The notes under the pieces: model-generated
What the model was told of the DNA's origin: nothing
The model's database searches: none
What the model saw: the letters and a program-made list of their open reading frames with translations, nothing else
Part shown: one piece after another, positions 32,001-41,093 of the stretch
How positions within the stretch are numbered: position 1 is the stretch's first letter
How the letters are laid out: each line of letters begins with the position of its first letter
Translations under genes and position numbers: made by a program
Assembly (NCBI GenBank): GCA_037693485.1
Contig: CM075344.1
Coordinates: forward strand, 36,829,501 to 36,893,500
DNA: 64,000 nt
Reading direction: 5' to 3'
DNA from: Kitagawia praeruptora
Lineage: Eukaryota > Streptophyta > Magnoliopsida > Apiales > Apiaceae

Positions 32001-34397
32001 AGGCGAACTGCGCAGGTCGACCGTTATCTTGTCTGGGTTCTTTCCTGGAAAACTATCAGGAACCTCGTCCATAGGCTCAGGCAATTTAGCAGCTCTAGCA
32101 GCATGTTGCAAAGCTTTGGTGTAACACTCTCTAGACTCATACTGACATCCCCGAACTATGCCAACTCCATTTGGCGTCGGGAACTTCATAGTGAGGTGGT
32201 AAATGGAGGTTATTACCCTCATCTCCTTCAAAATGGGTCTTCCCAAAATAGCATTGTAATTCATATTCTCTTCTATAACAATGAATTCTGCCAACTGTGT
32301 AATGCAACATGGTTTATCACCTAAGGTTACCGGCAAACGAATCTTACCTTTGATAGGAACCTGATTATTGGTGAATCCGTACAAGGTATCGTTTGTTGGA
32401 GTTAAGTCTTTATCCAGAAAATGCATCTTCTTGAAAGCTGAGTAAGATAGCAAGTTTACAGAGCTTCCATTATCAACTAGCACTCGATGAACCTCATAAG
32501 ATCCAATTCCTGCCTCAACAACCAAAGCGTCAGTATGGGGATGATGTACCCAGGAAGCATCTTCTTCAGTGAAAGTAATATCTGCATCCTCTCCTTCAAA
32601 CAGCTTTGGGGACCTCTGGGACAGATTGTAAATACTGGTTAAAGGACGTTCTTTAGCCTCACGAGTATACCTCTCCATGGCATTCCTGCTGCTTCCTCCA
32701 ATATGGGGACCTCCTATAATTGTGCGTATGCACCCAGTCTTAGGTGGTCCCTCCATCACGACAGGTTCCTGTGTCTGTGTCTTCTGAGTCTTCTCATCTC
32801 TATACTTTTTTTCTTCCTGAGCCACCCATTCACTCAATTGCCCTTGTCTGATTAGAGTTTCAATTAGATCTCTGAGGTGACGACAATCTGCAGTATTATG
32901 CCCATTATTATCATGGAAGTCACAGTAGGGGCGCTCATTCTTATTCCCTGGGGGACCGGTTCTGAAAGGCTTCTTAAACCATGAGGACTTCTCATTCACT
33001 GCGTAAATATGATCAATCGGAGCTACCAAAGGGGTGAAAGTTTCATAGACGGGTCTCTCTGGTCTATTGTTGTTATAGGAAGCTGGTGGCGGTACCTGAC
33101 TCATGACAGGTTTAGTAGGATTCACAGCTTCTGGCTTCACCTGGGATGTGCGACTAACCACCTTTTTATTGTCACGACCGTTGGGGCTTCTTTGTCTCGA
33201 CCTCTTGCTTCCACTTTGCCTTACAAAATCTGGATCCTTCCTTAATTCAGCTAGAGACTCCTCCACCAATCGAAAGGGTTCTGCCTGGGCATAAAAATCG
33301 GCCAATGTCTCTGGTTCTTTTCCCTGCAGTGCTTTCCAAAAATCTGAGCCTCCTTTGACTCCAGCGATTAAGAAATTCTTTATTGTTTCCTCAGATGCCT
33401 TCCTAACTTTAGGAACCTCCGCATTAAACCTCTTGAAATATTCTGTCAATGTCTCACTAGGTCTTTGCTTGATATTGGCTAAGGTATTGGTTGGTGGGGC
33501 AAATGCAACAGATGCTCTGAATTGAGTGACAAAGAGCTTCCCCATACTTGCCCAAGAACCGATCGAATCTGCAGGTAACCTTTTGAACCATTGATGGGCT
33601 CCACCCTGTAGAGTTGCAGCCAGTAACCTGCACCTGGTGGCTTCCTTCACTTGATAAACATCCATCTCTGTGTCAAAACGACTTAGATACTCAACAGGGT
33701 CAGTGGTCCCATCGAATTTCAATTCATTCGAAGGCCTGTAAGACCTAGGCAGAGCCGACTTTCGAACCTTCTTGGTGAAAGGTGAGGCTGTTATAGGGTT
33801 CACAGCAAGATTCTTTTCGTCCTTGAGTTGAGCCAAAATTTTCTTGACATCTTCTGCTGTCACCTCCCCAACTACTTCCGCCTTTGTCTTCTTACTCGTC
33901 CCTTCTTCCTCTTGCGACCCTGCAGCGCTTGATTCTTCAGTGTCCTCATCTGAATCCGTGCTTTTTTCTTCAATTATCTCGACAGATGGGTCTTTATCTT
34001 TCTTCTTTTTCTTTGAGGAACCTCCAGTCTTGGTTTTCTTCTTTTTCTTGGACCCTGTACGGTCCTTGCTACCAGTTTTACTCTTCTCAGGATTCTCCAT
34101 ATCTTCATCATCATTATCTTCCTTCGATTCTTCACCATCGTCTGGAACCTCCTCTCCATTCTCAGATTCTTCAAAATTCAACTGTTTCGGAGTAACCTTC
34201 GACTTCTTGCTCTTTTTTGCCTTCTTTTTCTTCTTTTTGCTTGAAGCCTGCTCCAAAGTCGATAAACGTTCTCCCACAGTCTTTAGGATTTCCATCATGG
34301 CTGCTTTAGTGACCTTCGGTGCTCTGGGAGGAGATGTGTTCTCCTCATGAACCTGTCGCTCAGAACGGGTTGCTTCGCTTTCCGAGCTGCCTGACAT
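28938..34397 (-). CDS. gag-pol: Element 2 gag-pol polyprotein, truncated in integrase
   Basis: A single frame of about 1819 residues from the ATG at 34397 (a GTG three codons upstream is in frame but unlikely to start). Counting from that GTG: residues 50-180 are Lys/Glu-rich, the gag domain is at about 225-400, the zinc-type CDFHDNNGHNTADC at 495-508, protease Asp645 in VLVDNGSS, reverse transcriptase YVDD near 1145 (30972-30961), then Ty3 RNase H, a second RNase H domain (LYVDGAANSGGAG), the integrase HHCC site and the first two catalytic Asp residues (WGIDLIG, LISDNGK). The frame then ends early at 28938 because of the homopolymer shift at 28970-28975. Otherwise no stop breaks it. Confidence 0.9.
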   Translation of the reverse strand: MSGSSESEATRSERQVHEENTSPPRAPKVTKAAMMEILKTVGERLSTLEQASSKKKKKKAKKSKKSKVTPKQLNFEESENGEEVPDDGEESKEDNDDEDMENPEKSKTGSKDRTGSKKKKKTKTGGSSKKKKKDKDPSVEIIEEKSTDSDEDTEESSAAGSQEEEGTSKKTKAEVVGEVTAEDVKKILAQLKDEKNLAVNPITASPFTKKVRKSALPRSYRPSNELKFDGTTDPVEYLSRFDTEMDVYQVKEATRCRLLAATLQGGAHQWFKRLPADSIGSWASMGKLFVTQFRASVAFAPPTNTLANIKQRPSETLTEYFKRFNAEVPKVRKASEETIKNFLIAGVKGGSDFWKALQGKEPETLADFYAQAEPFRLVEESLAELRKDPDFVRQSGSKRSRQRSPNGRDNKKVVSRTSQVKPEAVNPTKPVMSQVPPPASYNNNRPERPVYETFTPLVAPIDHIYAVNEKSSWFKKPFRTGPPGNKNERPYCDFHDNNGHNTADCRHLRDLIETLIRQGQLSEWVAQEEKKYRDEKTQKTQTQEPVVMEGPPKTGCIRTIIGGPHIGGSSRNAMERYTREAKERPLTSIYNLSQRSPKLFEGEDADITFTEEDASWVHHPHTDALVVEAGIGSYEVHRVLVDNGSSVNLLSYSAFKKMHFLDKDLTPTNDTLYGFTNNQVPIKGKIRLPVTLGDKPCCITQLAEFIVIEENMNYNAILGRPILKEMRVITSIYHLTMKFPTPNGVGIVRGCQYESRECYTKALQHAARAAKLPEPMDEVPDSFPGKNPDKITVDLRSSPLEGFVSASCRAIRIEEIIEEEPRAEFPVFRGPDTPYLLIEGAPPTDKDGDVCMVEGLDEEKSRKLKHNGCNEDSQPSSKRRNVMHEVQEPSTVQEPQEDSTAEMEVDLDPRMPETMVKAGPAGETLDVKINDKDGIKVLKVGAQLNPALKESLITFLGKNLDVFAWCHADMEGIDPRVMCHKLNIDPEKKGVRQKRRPVSGERAQALKEEVDRLLDAGLVKESFYPVWLANPVLVKKPNGKWRTCVDFTDLNKACPKDSFPLPRIDQLVDATAGHALLSFMDAYSGYNQIPMYEPDQEHTSFITDRGLYCYVCMPFGLINAGATYQRLVNMMFKDQIGHTMEVYVDDMLVKSKEAVDHVKHLEEMFGILRKYRMKLNPKKCVFGVESGKFLGFMVNHRGIEANPAKIKALIDMRSPRTVREVQSLTGRVAALNRFISRSTDKCQEFFKAIKKGNKFEWTAECEIAFGKLKEHLGSPPLLAKPVDGETLILYLAVSEYSISAVLVREENGQQSPVYYVSKRLLDAETRYTGMEKLVFALILASRKLRPYFQAHKIEVRTSYPLKQVMHRPETSGRMLKWAVELGQFDIEYKPKTAIKAQALADFLIEFPPHVEVTGQEGPKEVEERQADNDNCAPWWTLYVDGAANSGGAGAGIELVSPEGHQLYSSIHFAFKATNNDAEYEALIAGLKLALEMKVENIRVFSDSMLVVWQIRGGFQARGPRTDLYLRYSQELIARFREVKLDQVPRGKNTKADALAKLGSQRESTLLGVIPLQIQEQPSVFKEEVMDIEFPVEDSWMTPIYRYLDKGELPPNQSDIRKLRYRAARYVIYDGVLYKRGFNQPLLKCVAGEQCKYILEEIHEGVCGNHSGGNSLAMKVLRQGYYWPTIKADAAKFVQACRNCQRFANFDSRPVAPIKPIVSPWPFAVWGIDLIGELPKGKGGVKYAVVAVDYFTKWAEAEPLAKITASKLTEFVFRAIVCRFGIPQKLISDNGKQFDSRELRGLCEQFGIQKSIFSSVLSTE

Positions 34398-34425
34398 CTT
34401 TTCCACTCTTAAGATATTAACTATC

Positions 34426-34443
34426 CCCTCCTTCTAGCGCCAA
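34426..34443 (-). other. Primer-binding site of element 2
   Basis: Read on the - strand, TGGCGCTAGAAGGAGGGG follows the 5' LTR by one base. It agrees with the element 1 site in 16 of 18 positions, although the LTRs are unrelated. I do not name the tRNA. Confidence 0.75.
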
Positions 34444-35311
34444 TGTTGATGAGTGGATTTCGTAATCAACTTATGTGAGGTTTACAGGTAGTTGTATAGG
34501 CTAGCGATCAACTGTTCTATGAAAAAAGGTTTGGGTTGTGTTTGTGGGGGTTGAGCTGAGCTCGAGGGTATCTCCAATAATCTCAGGTGCCTTTAGAGAA
34601 AATTAGAGAACTTAATGCGTCGTACCCTGAGGTGCCTACGTACCCTTGTATTTATAGGGATCAAGCTCACGTAGTTCTAGTATGATTCTGTCTCTTACTG
34701 GAATAGCTGCATTCGGTCATCTAATTCGTGTTGGACTCAGGTTCCTTTAGAGCCTTTCACGAACTAGTTTGGCTAAGTGGAGTAGAACTCGAGTTCGTAC
34801 CCCACTTATGATTCTCTCATTGGTTGGAGTTATTCTAGGATCATCTGCGCCCTAGAATCATACTCAGATACCAATTCGTTTATCTGTTCTAGATGGCTTC
34901 TAGAACTTTCTGTTGGCAACTCGTAGGAACCTGGTGCTCAGGAACCTACATTTCAGGAGCCTGTTTCTCAGGGACCTCCTTATTTCGGGACATATCACTT
35001 AGGGACCTCCCTTTTGGTGTCAATACCTGCACAAATAACAAACTGGTTAGATTGGATAACTCTCCATATGCTTTTATTACCTCTATGGCTGTTGCTGTGC
35101 TAATTCGAACTCTTTTGCTTGGAGGAACCTGGTCTTCTAGTGCTCTGCTCAGCTTCCTGACCATTGGGAACCTCCTGATACTCATACTTCCTTAGTCATT
35201 TCTTCTATTTGATCTTCATAACTCGTACTGGATCAATCTTCTGGCTTGTATGGGTCGAACCCTATAGCTTAATGGGCCTAAATCTAGCCCATGGAGATTT
35301 TGGGCACAACA
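34444..35311 (-). repeat. 5' LTR of element 2
   Basis: This 868-bp LTR promotes gag-pol leftward. On the - strand CCTATAAATACAAGGGTACG around 34656 is the core promoter, followed by TACGTAGGCACC. It lies 558 bp upstream of the first receptor kinase gene, pointing away from it. Confidence 0.95.
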
Positions 35312-35316
35312 ATTCC

Positions 35317-35869
35317 CTAAGGAGATAAACGCCAAAACTCTCACTATCAAGATTGAAATAACAAATTAAAATTGAAATTACAACCTAAAAATAAGCAAGT
35401 TTTTGATCTAGGGAACAAAACCATAAAGATAAAAGAAATCGGACCCCTCTTGTGCTTGAAATCTAAGGAGAAGAAAGAAAAATCATGAATTTCGAGATTT
35501 TAGATCTAAAAATTTAATTGAGAGAAAAAAATAAAACAAAATCTAAATAGTAGGATAAGCAGAAAAAGGAACGGAATTTTCCATTAGAAAAACCGGTGAA
35601 AATCCGGCGGCTGTTAAAGTTTTACATTATTTAAAATTTTAATAGTGCAAAAAAAAAAAAAGAGTTACAAAGACGTAGAGAATTTTGCTAAATGAAATAC
35701 TACATAATAAACATGTGACCTTTGTCCCTTTACTATGGCATTAATGCAGGTGAAGATAATTAAGAGAACATTTTTTTTTTTTGCTAAATGAAGATAAGAG
35801 AACTTGTTAAGAGTACAAAGCTTCATTACAAAAGATTGAATTTTTGATGAGGGAATCTATAGCAAAAAA
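35317..35869. other. Promoter region of the first receptor kinase gene
   Basis: Non-coding. From about 35710 to the start codon it resembles the sequence before the second kinase gene: CATGTGACC-TGTCCCTTTA and TTGATGAG-GAATCTA-AGCAAAAA occur in both. The tandem duplication therefore included the near promoter and leader. Confidence 0.65.
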
Positions 35870-38800
35870 ATGAAACACTCCACCTCCATTTTATTTTCCA
35901 CCATTTTGATACTCTCTAGCTCCACCAACTCCACCACTGTAAATGTATTGAAAATAAACCAGACAATTAAAGATGGGGACACTCTTGTATCAACAAACAA
36001 TGGATTTGAACTGGGATTTTTCAGCCCCGGAAGTAGTACAAAACGGTATGTGGGTATATGGTTCAAGAAAATATCATACGGGACAACTGTGTGGGTGGCT
36101 AATAGAGCTGCACCACTGAATAACACTTCTGGGATACTAAGGATTGATAACAAGGGAATTTCACTTTTTGCTAATGCTGCTACAAATACAATAATATGGT
36201 CTTCAAATTCTTCAAGATTTGTGAAAAGTCCAGTTGCTCAGCTGTTAGATTCGGGAAATCTTGTTTTCCGGGACGAAAAAGATGTTGACCCTGAAGATTT
36301 TGTATGGCAGAGTTTTGACTATTTTGGAGATACTTTGTTACCTGGCATGAAACTTGGAATAAATTTGGTTACTGGACTACAATGGTATCTTTCATCGTCG
36401 AAAAGTGTGGATGATCCGTCTCCCGGAAGTTTTGTACATAGAATGGATACTCGTGGTTACCCACAGCTTATGTTGTGGAAAGGTTCAAAACTGCATGCTA
36501 GGAGTGGACCATGGGTTGGTGATCGATTTAGTGGCAGTCCGGTACCAAAAACAAACAGACTCTTCTTGAATGAATTTTTCTTTGGCAAGAGTGAGATCTA
36601 TTATGCATTACATCTTCTTAATAAAAGCTCCAATGCAAGGTTTATCTTGACTCCCAATGGTAATTTACAGTTACTATCATGGAAAGATCAGAGTCAAGAA
36701 TGGACAACTTATTTGACTTTACTAGCAAGTGACTGTGATCAATATGGTTTATGTGGTCCATATGGTAATTGTGACATTAGCAGCTCTCCAAGATGTGCAT
36801 GTTTGAGAGGATTCCAGCCAAAAATACCAGAAAAATGGGAAGCAGCCGACTGGACAGATGGATGTGTTCGAATAACTCCACTGGATTGTGGGCATGGAGA
36901 CGGTTTCATCAAGTATTCAGGAGTTAGATTGCCAGACACACGACAGTCGTGGTACAATTTGAGCATGACTCTCTACGAATGCAAAAGTATGTGCTTGAAG
37001 AATTGCACTTGTAAAGCTTATTCGAATATAAATGTTGAAAACGGTGGAAGTGGATGCTTTTTATGGTTTGACGGATTGATGGATACCAAGGGCTTTACAG
37101 AAAATTGGCAAAATATATATGTAAGAATGTCAGGCTCTGAATTAGGTAAAACTGTAAATTTACGCAGTTTTGTTATTTTAACTCTGTGATAAATTTATGT
37201 CAAATATTAATTTGAAGTTATGCTGTATTGTAGGTAAAAGCAAGAGACCCGGAGTGAAGCTAATGCTACTAATATCAATTCCTGTGGTAACAGTAATATC
37301 AGCCGTGATCGTTCTGTATTTGTTAAAGAAGAGAAAGCTGAATAGAGAAGGCAAGTGTTAGATAACTTAATTCTTTGCTGTTAGTACTTCATCAGGATTT
37401 AATTGGAGCATGTTGTCAAACACAATGTAATACATGTGGCACCATTTAACTTTAAGTTGTTTCTTGTTAAACAGGGAGTTCAGATTCAATTGAAGAGGAA
37501 AATCTGGATATACCATCTTTTGAGTTAAGAAAAATTGCAAGTGCCACTAGTAACTTCTCCGACGATAAAAAGATTGGAGAGGGGGGATTCGGACCTGTTT
37601 ACAAGGTCAGTACCGATTGCACAATTTTGGTCATTCTAGGCTCTTACTCCTACTTGATTTCGGCAGCAAAAACCAACAACAGTTATTCAGTGTCAGATCC
37701 TTGATATTGGTCTTTAATGAAAATTAAGATGTGAGATGAACTTAGAACTCCAAAACAAATCTAAAAAAAAAAGAAGAGTATGATCTTACATACTGCTAAT
37801 AAAATTACAATTTATAGGTTCTATAAAAAAAACGAGGTCATGTAGAAACCTTTATTTATTTTATGCTACATTCAATATTTTTGTTTATCAATTATGATGT
37901 GATCCGGTACCTGTTGAAAGCAAGGACAAGATCCCTGATAACCATTTTTGAAAAAATTAGTTCTGGCATGCATTATCGTGTCCGTGACGGGTTGAGCAAG
38001 TAATTCTATTACGGATATATTCAATAAAGACCTTATTTATAGCTTTAAGCATACAATCTGAACGTCATGGCATACATCAATTAAGGCCAGCTTTTCAATG
38101 TGTAGCTCACCTTATTTCCAGGCTGCATCTTCTTTGTTTCACATTGCAGCCTTATTTCCAGGCTTCATCACATTTCCAGGCTTCATCTTCTTTGTTTCAC
38201 ATTGCAGCCTACCTTTATTGAATATATCCGTAATAAATTCCCTAGGTGGCTAGGTTTTAAGTGAAACTAAGAAAATGTTTTGCATATAGGGAACATTCAT
38301 ATTTTTAACCAGCAACATGAAATTTATCCAGCACAGATATGAATTTGCAGTGTAATTTGTTGCAGGCGTAGTCTAATGAGTTCAGTATATTTAAACATAA
38401 TCTGCACACCTTGCTGCATATATTGATAAAATTGTGAGATAGGATAACATTATAGAGTTGATAGAGAAAGATGGAACAATGTCCAGATAGGTAACTTAAG
38501 GAGAATGTAGAATATTTAAATTGATCAATTTGCAGGGAGTGTTAGAGGACGGGCAAGTAATAGCTGTGAAAAGGCTGTCAAAAAATTCAAGACAAGGAAT
38601 AAATGAATTCAAAAATGAAGTTTCATTAATTTCTAAACTTCAGCATCGGAATCTTGTCTCGCTTCTTGGCTATTGCATTGATGAAGGGGAAAGGATATTG
38701 ATCTATGAGTACATGCCCAACAAAAGTCTTGATTCCTATATTTCTGGTATATCCCTCTTTGATATGTCAATCTTTGTCTCAACAATAATACTTGGTAGAT

Positions 38801-39826
38801 GTAACATTAGTGGTATCTTGATATTTCCCAAAAAAAAAAAAAACACTTTTACATTATTCATTGGTGGCGAAATTGATCTAAGAGTCTGATATCAATAAAG
38901 AAAATGAATATTGCAGTCTGAACTGATAGTTTGATACCAATACAAATGAATAGATAGAGAAATGAGCAGGTTGGCAGATTGGCCAGCAGTCAACAATATT
39001 ATTAATGGAATTGCGAGGGGACTTTTGTATCTTCATCAAGACTCCAAACTAAGAATCATTCACAGAGATCTTAAAGCTGGAAATGTTTTGCTTGATGATG
39101 AGATGAATCCAAAAATTTCAGACTTCGGCATGGCAAGAAGCTTTGGAGGAAGCCAGACTGAAGCGAATACTACAAGGGTTGTTGGGACATAGTACGATTT
39201 CTACAACATTGCAAAGCAATTTAGTTCTTTAAACAAAAACTAACATGTTCTTTATATGTCTTACAGTGGTTACATGCCCCCTGAGTATGTGATTGATGGT
39301 ATATTCTCAACCAAATCTGATGTTTATAGTTTTGGCGTGTTGGTACTTGAAATAGTAAGCGGGAAGAAAAACAGATGTTTCGAACATCCAGATCACAATC
39401 TCAACCTTCTGGGACATGTAAGTGCATGTGCATGTAATGCAACAATATATTTACCGACATTGTTTTAGAATGTGTCTTGGGAGTGAAACTAATTGTAAGT
39501 TGTCAAATTACATCATTTAGGCATGGAGATGTTTTAATGAAGAGAAGTTAGAGGAATTGATTGACGGGGTAATCTTGGAGTCAAGAAGTGAATATGAAGT
39601 CTTTCGAGTTATTCAAATTGGATTACTTTGCGTACAAGAATATCCAGAAGACAGACCAGACATGTCATCCGTGGTTCTGATGTTGAGTAGTAAAATTGCA
39701 CTGCCCAAACCCAAAAAACCTGGATTTTTCATAGAGAGAAAACGGCATGGAAAGAATCATTCACAAAGTCCGCAGCTGTTATCTTCACCAAGCGATTTTT
39801 GTATCACAACAGTTAGACCACGATAG
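35870..39826 (+). CDS. G-type lectin S-receptor-like Ser/Thr kinase 1
   Basis: Seven exons: 35870-37145, 37234-37350, 37475-37605, 38536-38746, 38954-39191, 39267-39417, 39521-39826, joining to 809 residues. The exon sizes from exon 3 on (131, 211, 238, 151) equal those of its neighbour gene. Exon 1 gives a signal peptide (about 1-24), the bulb-type lectin domain, the S-locus glycoprotein/EGF-like region with CGPYGNC, and a Cys-rich PAN domain (CLKNCTCKAYSN). Exon 2 encodes the membrane segment and a KKRKLNRE stop-transfer. The kinase has GEGGFGPVY, IAVKRL, HRDLKAGN, SDFGMARS and MPPEYV, so it is an RD-type active kinase. It would sit in the plasma membrane, with an extracellular ligand that is unknown. 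Intron 2 starts with GC. Confidence 0.9.
37351..37474 (+). other. GC-AG intron in kinase gene 1
   Basis: The donor reads GAAG|GCAAGTG, a textbook GC donor with strong U1 pairing, and the acceptor is AAACAG. No GT at a usable frame position is nearby. The second kinase gene has the identical GAAG|GCAAGTG at 42616/42617. Confidence 0.8.
38002..38240. mobile_element. 229-bp MITE inside intron 3 of kinase gene 1
   Basis: Perfect 23-bp inverted repeats (38007-38029 and 38213-38235, starting TATTACGGATATATTC) are bounded by AATTC on both sides. Inside are two direct copies of a CAGGCTTCATCTTCTTTG-type segment, each ending TTTCACATTGCAG, a good splice-acceptor look-alike. The second kinase gene has no such insert in its intron 3. 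The 5-bp duplication is unusual; alternatively the real duplication is TA and the AATTC match is chance. Confidence 0.85.
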
Positions 39827-40413
39827 TTTGTAGTATGTCACGTTTATACAGCAAAATACTGGTGTATATAGTCTAGGGTGCAATGATAAGAACAAAGTGG
39901 GTGAATTATCGGACTTGAAGGGCAAGTGACTTGTAATATATGCCAAACATTGGTACAAGACTCCTAGTACTCCTGGTTTTTTGATTCGATACCTAGCTAT
40001 TTTACTAATTACTCTAATCTTTGCTAGTAGTTAAGTGAATAAATCTTAACAGGAGTTACTCTGTTACTGTAATCTCTGTTTGCTCTTCTGTTGCTAAAAA
40101 AACGAACAAAAGAAAAGTTCTTTTTTCTTTAAAGAACAACCCAAACTAATGAAAGCAGAATGTAGAAGAGTATATCATCTACTCCTTGTCACTGTAATAG
40201 AACTAGTAAGCAGGATGAAAGTAGTGAAGTTTCAACTGACTGATATTTTTCATTTGAAAAAATAAGCACTCTAAACGCTCCGTTTAGTTGAACAATGAAA
40301 TGGGAAAAGCAACAATGCTCTGCTTGACCTGGAAAATGTGGAAAATGCTCTGTGTGTGGTCTAGTTTGTGGCAAAAAATGTTACGGCAAAGCCTGACTTA
40401 GATCTTTATACAA

Positions 40414-40633
40414 ATATTTAAATGAGTAAAGGGAATCTAAAGTTACCTTAGATAATTTCTCTTAAGTTAATCATTACAAGGAAGACACATAAAATAGTTA
40501 TTGATGCCCCTGCGGGGCCCTTTAAAATAAAAGATAAAAATGGATCAAAATTACGTAGTTTTGATGGTTAACTTTAGGAAATCAGGAAATCCTCCTAAAG
40601 TTAACTTTAGATTCCTTTTTCTCTATTTAAATA
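40414..40633. mobile_element. Small inverted-repeat element (probable MITE)
   Basis: The ends are inverted: ATATTTAAATGAG..GGGAATCTAAAGTTA on the left and TAACTTTAGATTCC..CTATTTAAATAT on the right, about 30 bp with a few mismatches. A variant of the GC-rich core, GCCCCTGCGGGGCC, is at 40506-40519. No clear target duplication. Confidence 0.6.
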
Positions 40634-40759
40634 TATAAATATTCTTTTCTGAATAAAAGCAAATCCAAATTTTCTGATAGCCGCCTTCAATTAAACAACG
40701 TCAACAAGCCATGCAAATAAGGTGTCATTGCTTGGAAAGGGTGTCTGACAACTCAGTTG

Positions 40760-40873
40760 TTTTATCTCCATCATGGACCAACTGTTATAGATGTCGTTTA
40801 TATTAGTATCTCTCTATTTTATCTCCATCATGGACCAACTGTTATAGATGTCGTTTATATTAGTATCTCTCTA
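40760..40873 (+). repeat. 57-bp tandem duplication
   Basis: TTTTATCTCCATCATGGACC and the rest of a 57-bp unit are repeated once without change that I can see. It lies about 220 bp before the second kinase start codon. Confidence 0.9.
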
Positions 40874-41093
40874 TCATTGACCATGCCTGGTTGTTCAACC
40901 AAACCATTTAATGCATTTTTTCCTTTAATTACAATTTATAAAATGTAGTGAAATTTGTTAATGAAATGTATAAAAGCTGATAGACATGTGACCTCTGTCC
41001 CTTTATATGCATAAATTCATTAAAAGACAGACAAGAAAATTTCTTCTACAATTACAAGTTTGTATTCTTGATGAGAGAATCTAGAGCAAAAAG

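Larger units (their letters stand above)
22575..35311 (-). mobile_element. Element 2: young Tat-lineage Ty3/gypsy LTR retrotransposon
   Basis: This 12.7-kb element lies in - orientation with 868-bp LTRs (22575-23442 and 34444-35311), flanked by ATTCC at 22570-22574 and 35312-35316. I found one difference between the LTRs (GCTTC at 22951 against GATTC at 34811), so the insertion is recent. Reading leftward: LTR, primer-binding site, gag-pol, polypurine-like tracts, short tandem repeats, antisense gene, polypurine tract, LTR. It is a distant relative of element 1: same domain order and clear protein homology, but unrelated LTR sequences. Confidence 0.95.
39827..41093. other. Spacer between the kinase genes
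   Basis: Non-coding. It contains the small inverted-repeat element at 40414-40633, a 57-bp direct duplication (40760-40873), and the promoter of the second kinase gene from about 40980. Confidence 0.6.

Noticed and set aside
33844..34350. 168-codon + strand frame rich in Ser/Phe opposite the element 2 gag
   Set aside because: Antisense mirror of the Lys/Glu-rich gag N-terminus; no start context or domain.
38960..38961. Alternative acceptor for exon 5 of kinase gene 1 (AGAG|AAATG)
   Set aside because: Also in frame, but the acceptor before 38954 gives the 238-nt exon size found in the paralogue and typical of the family.
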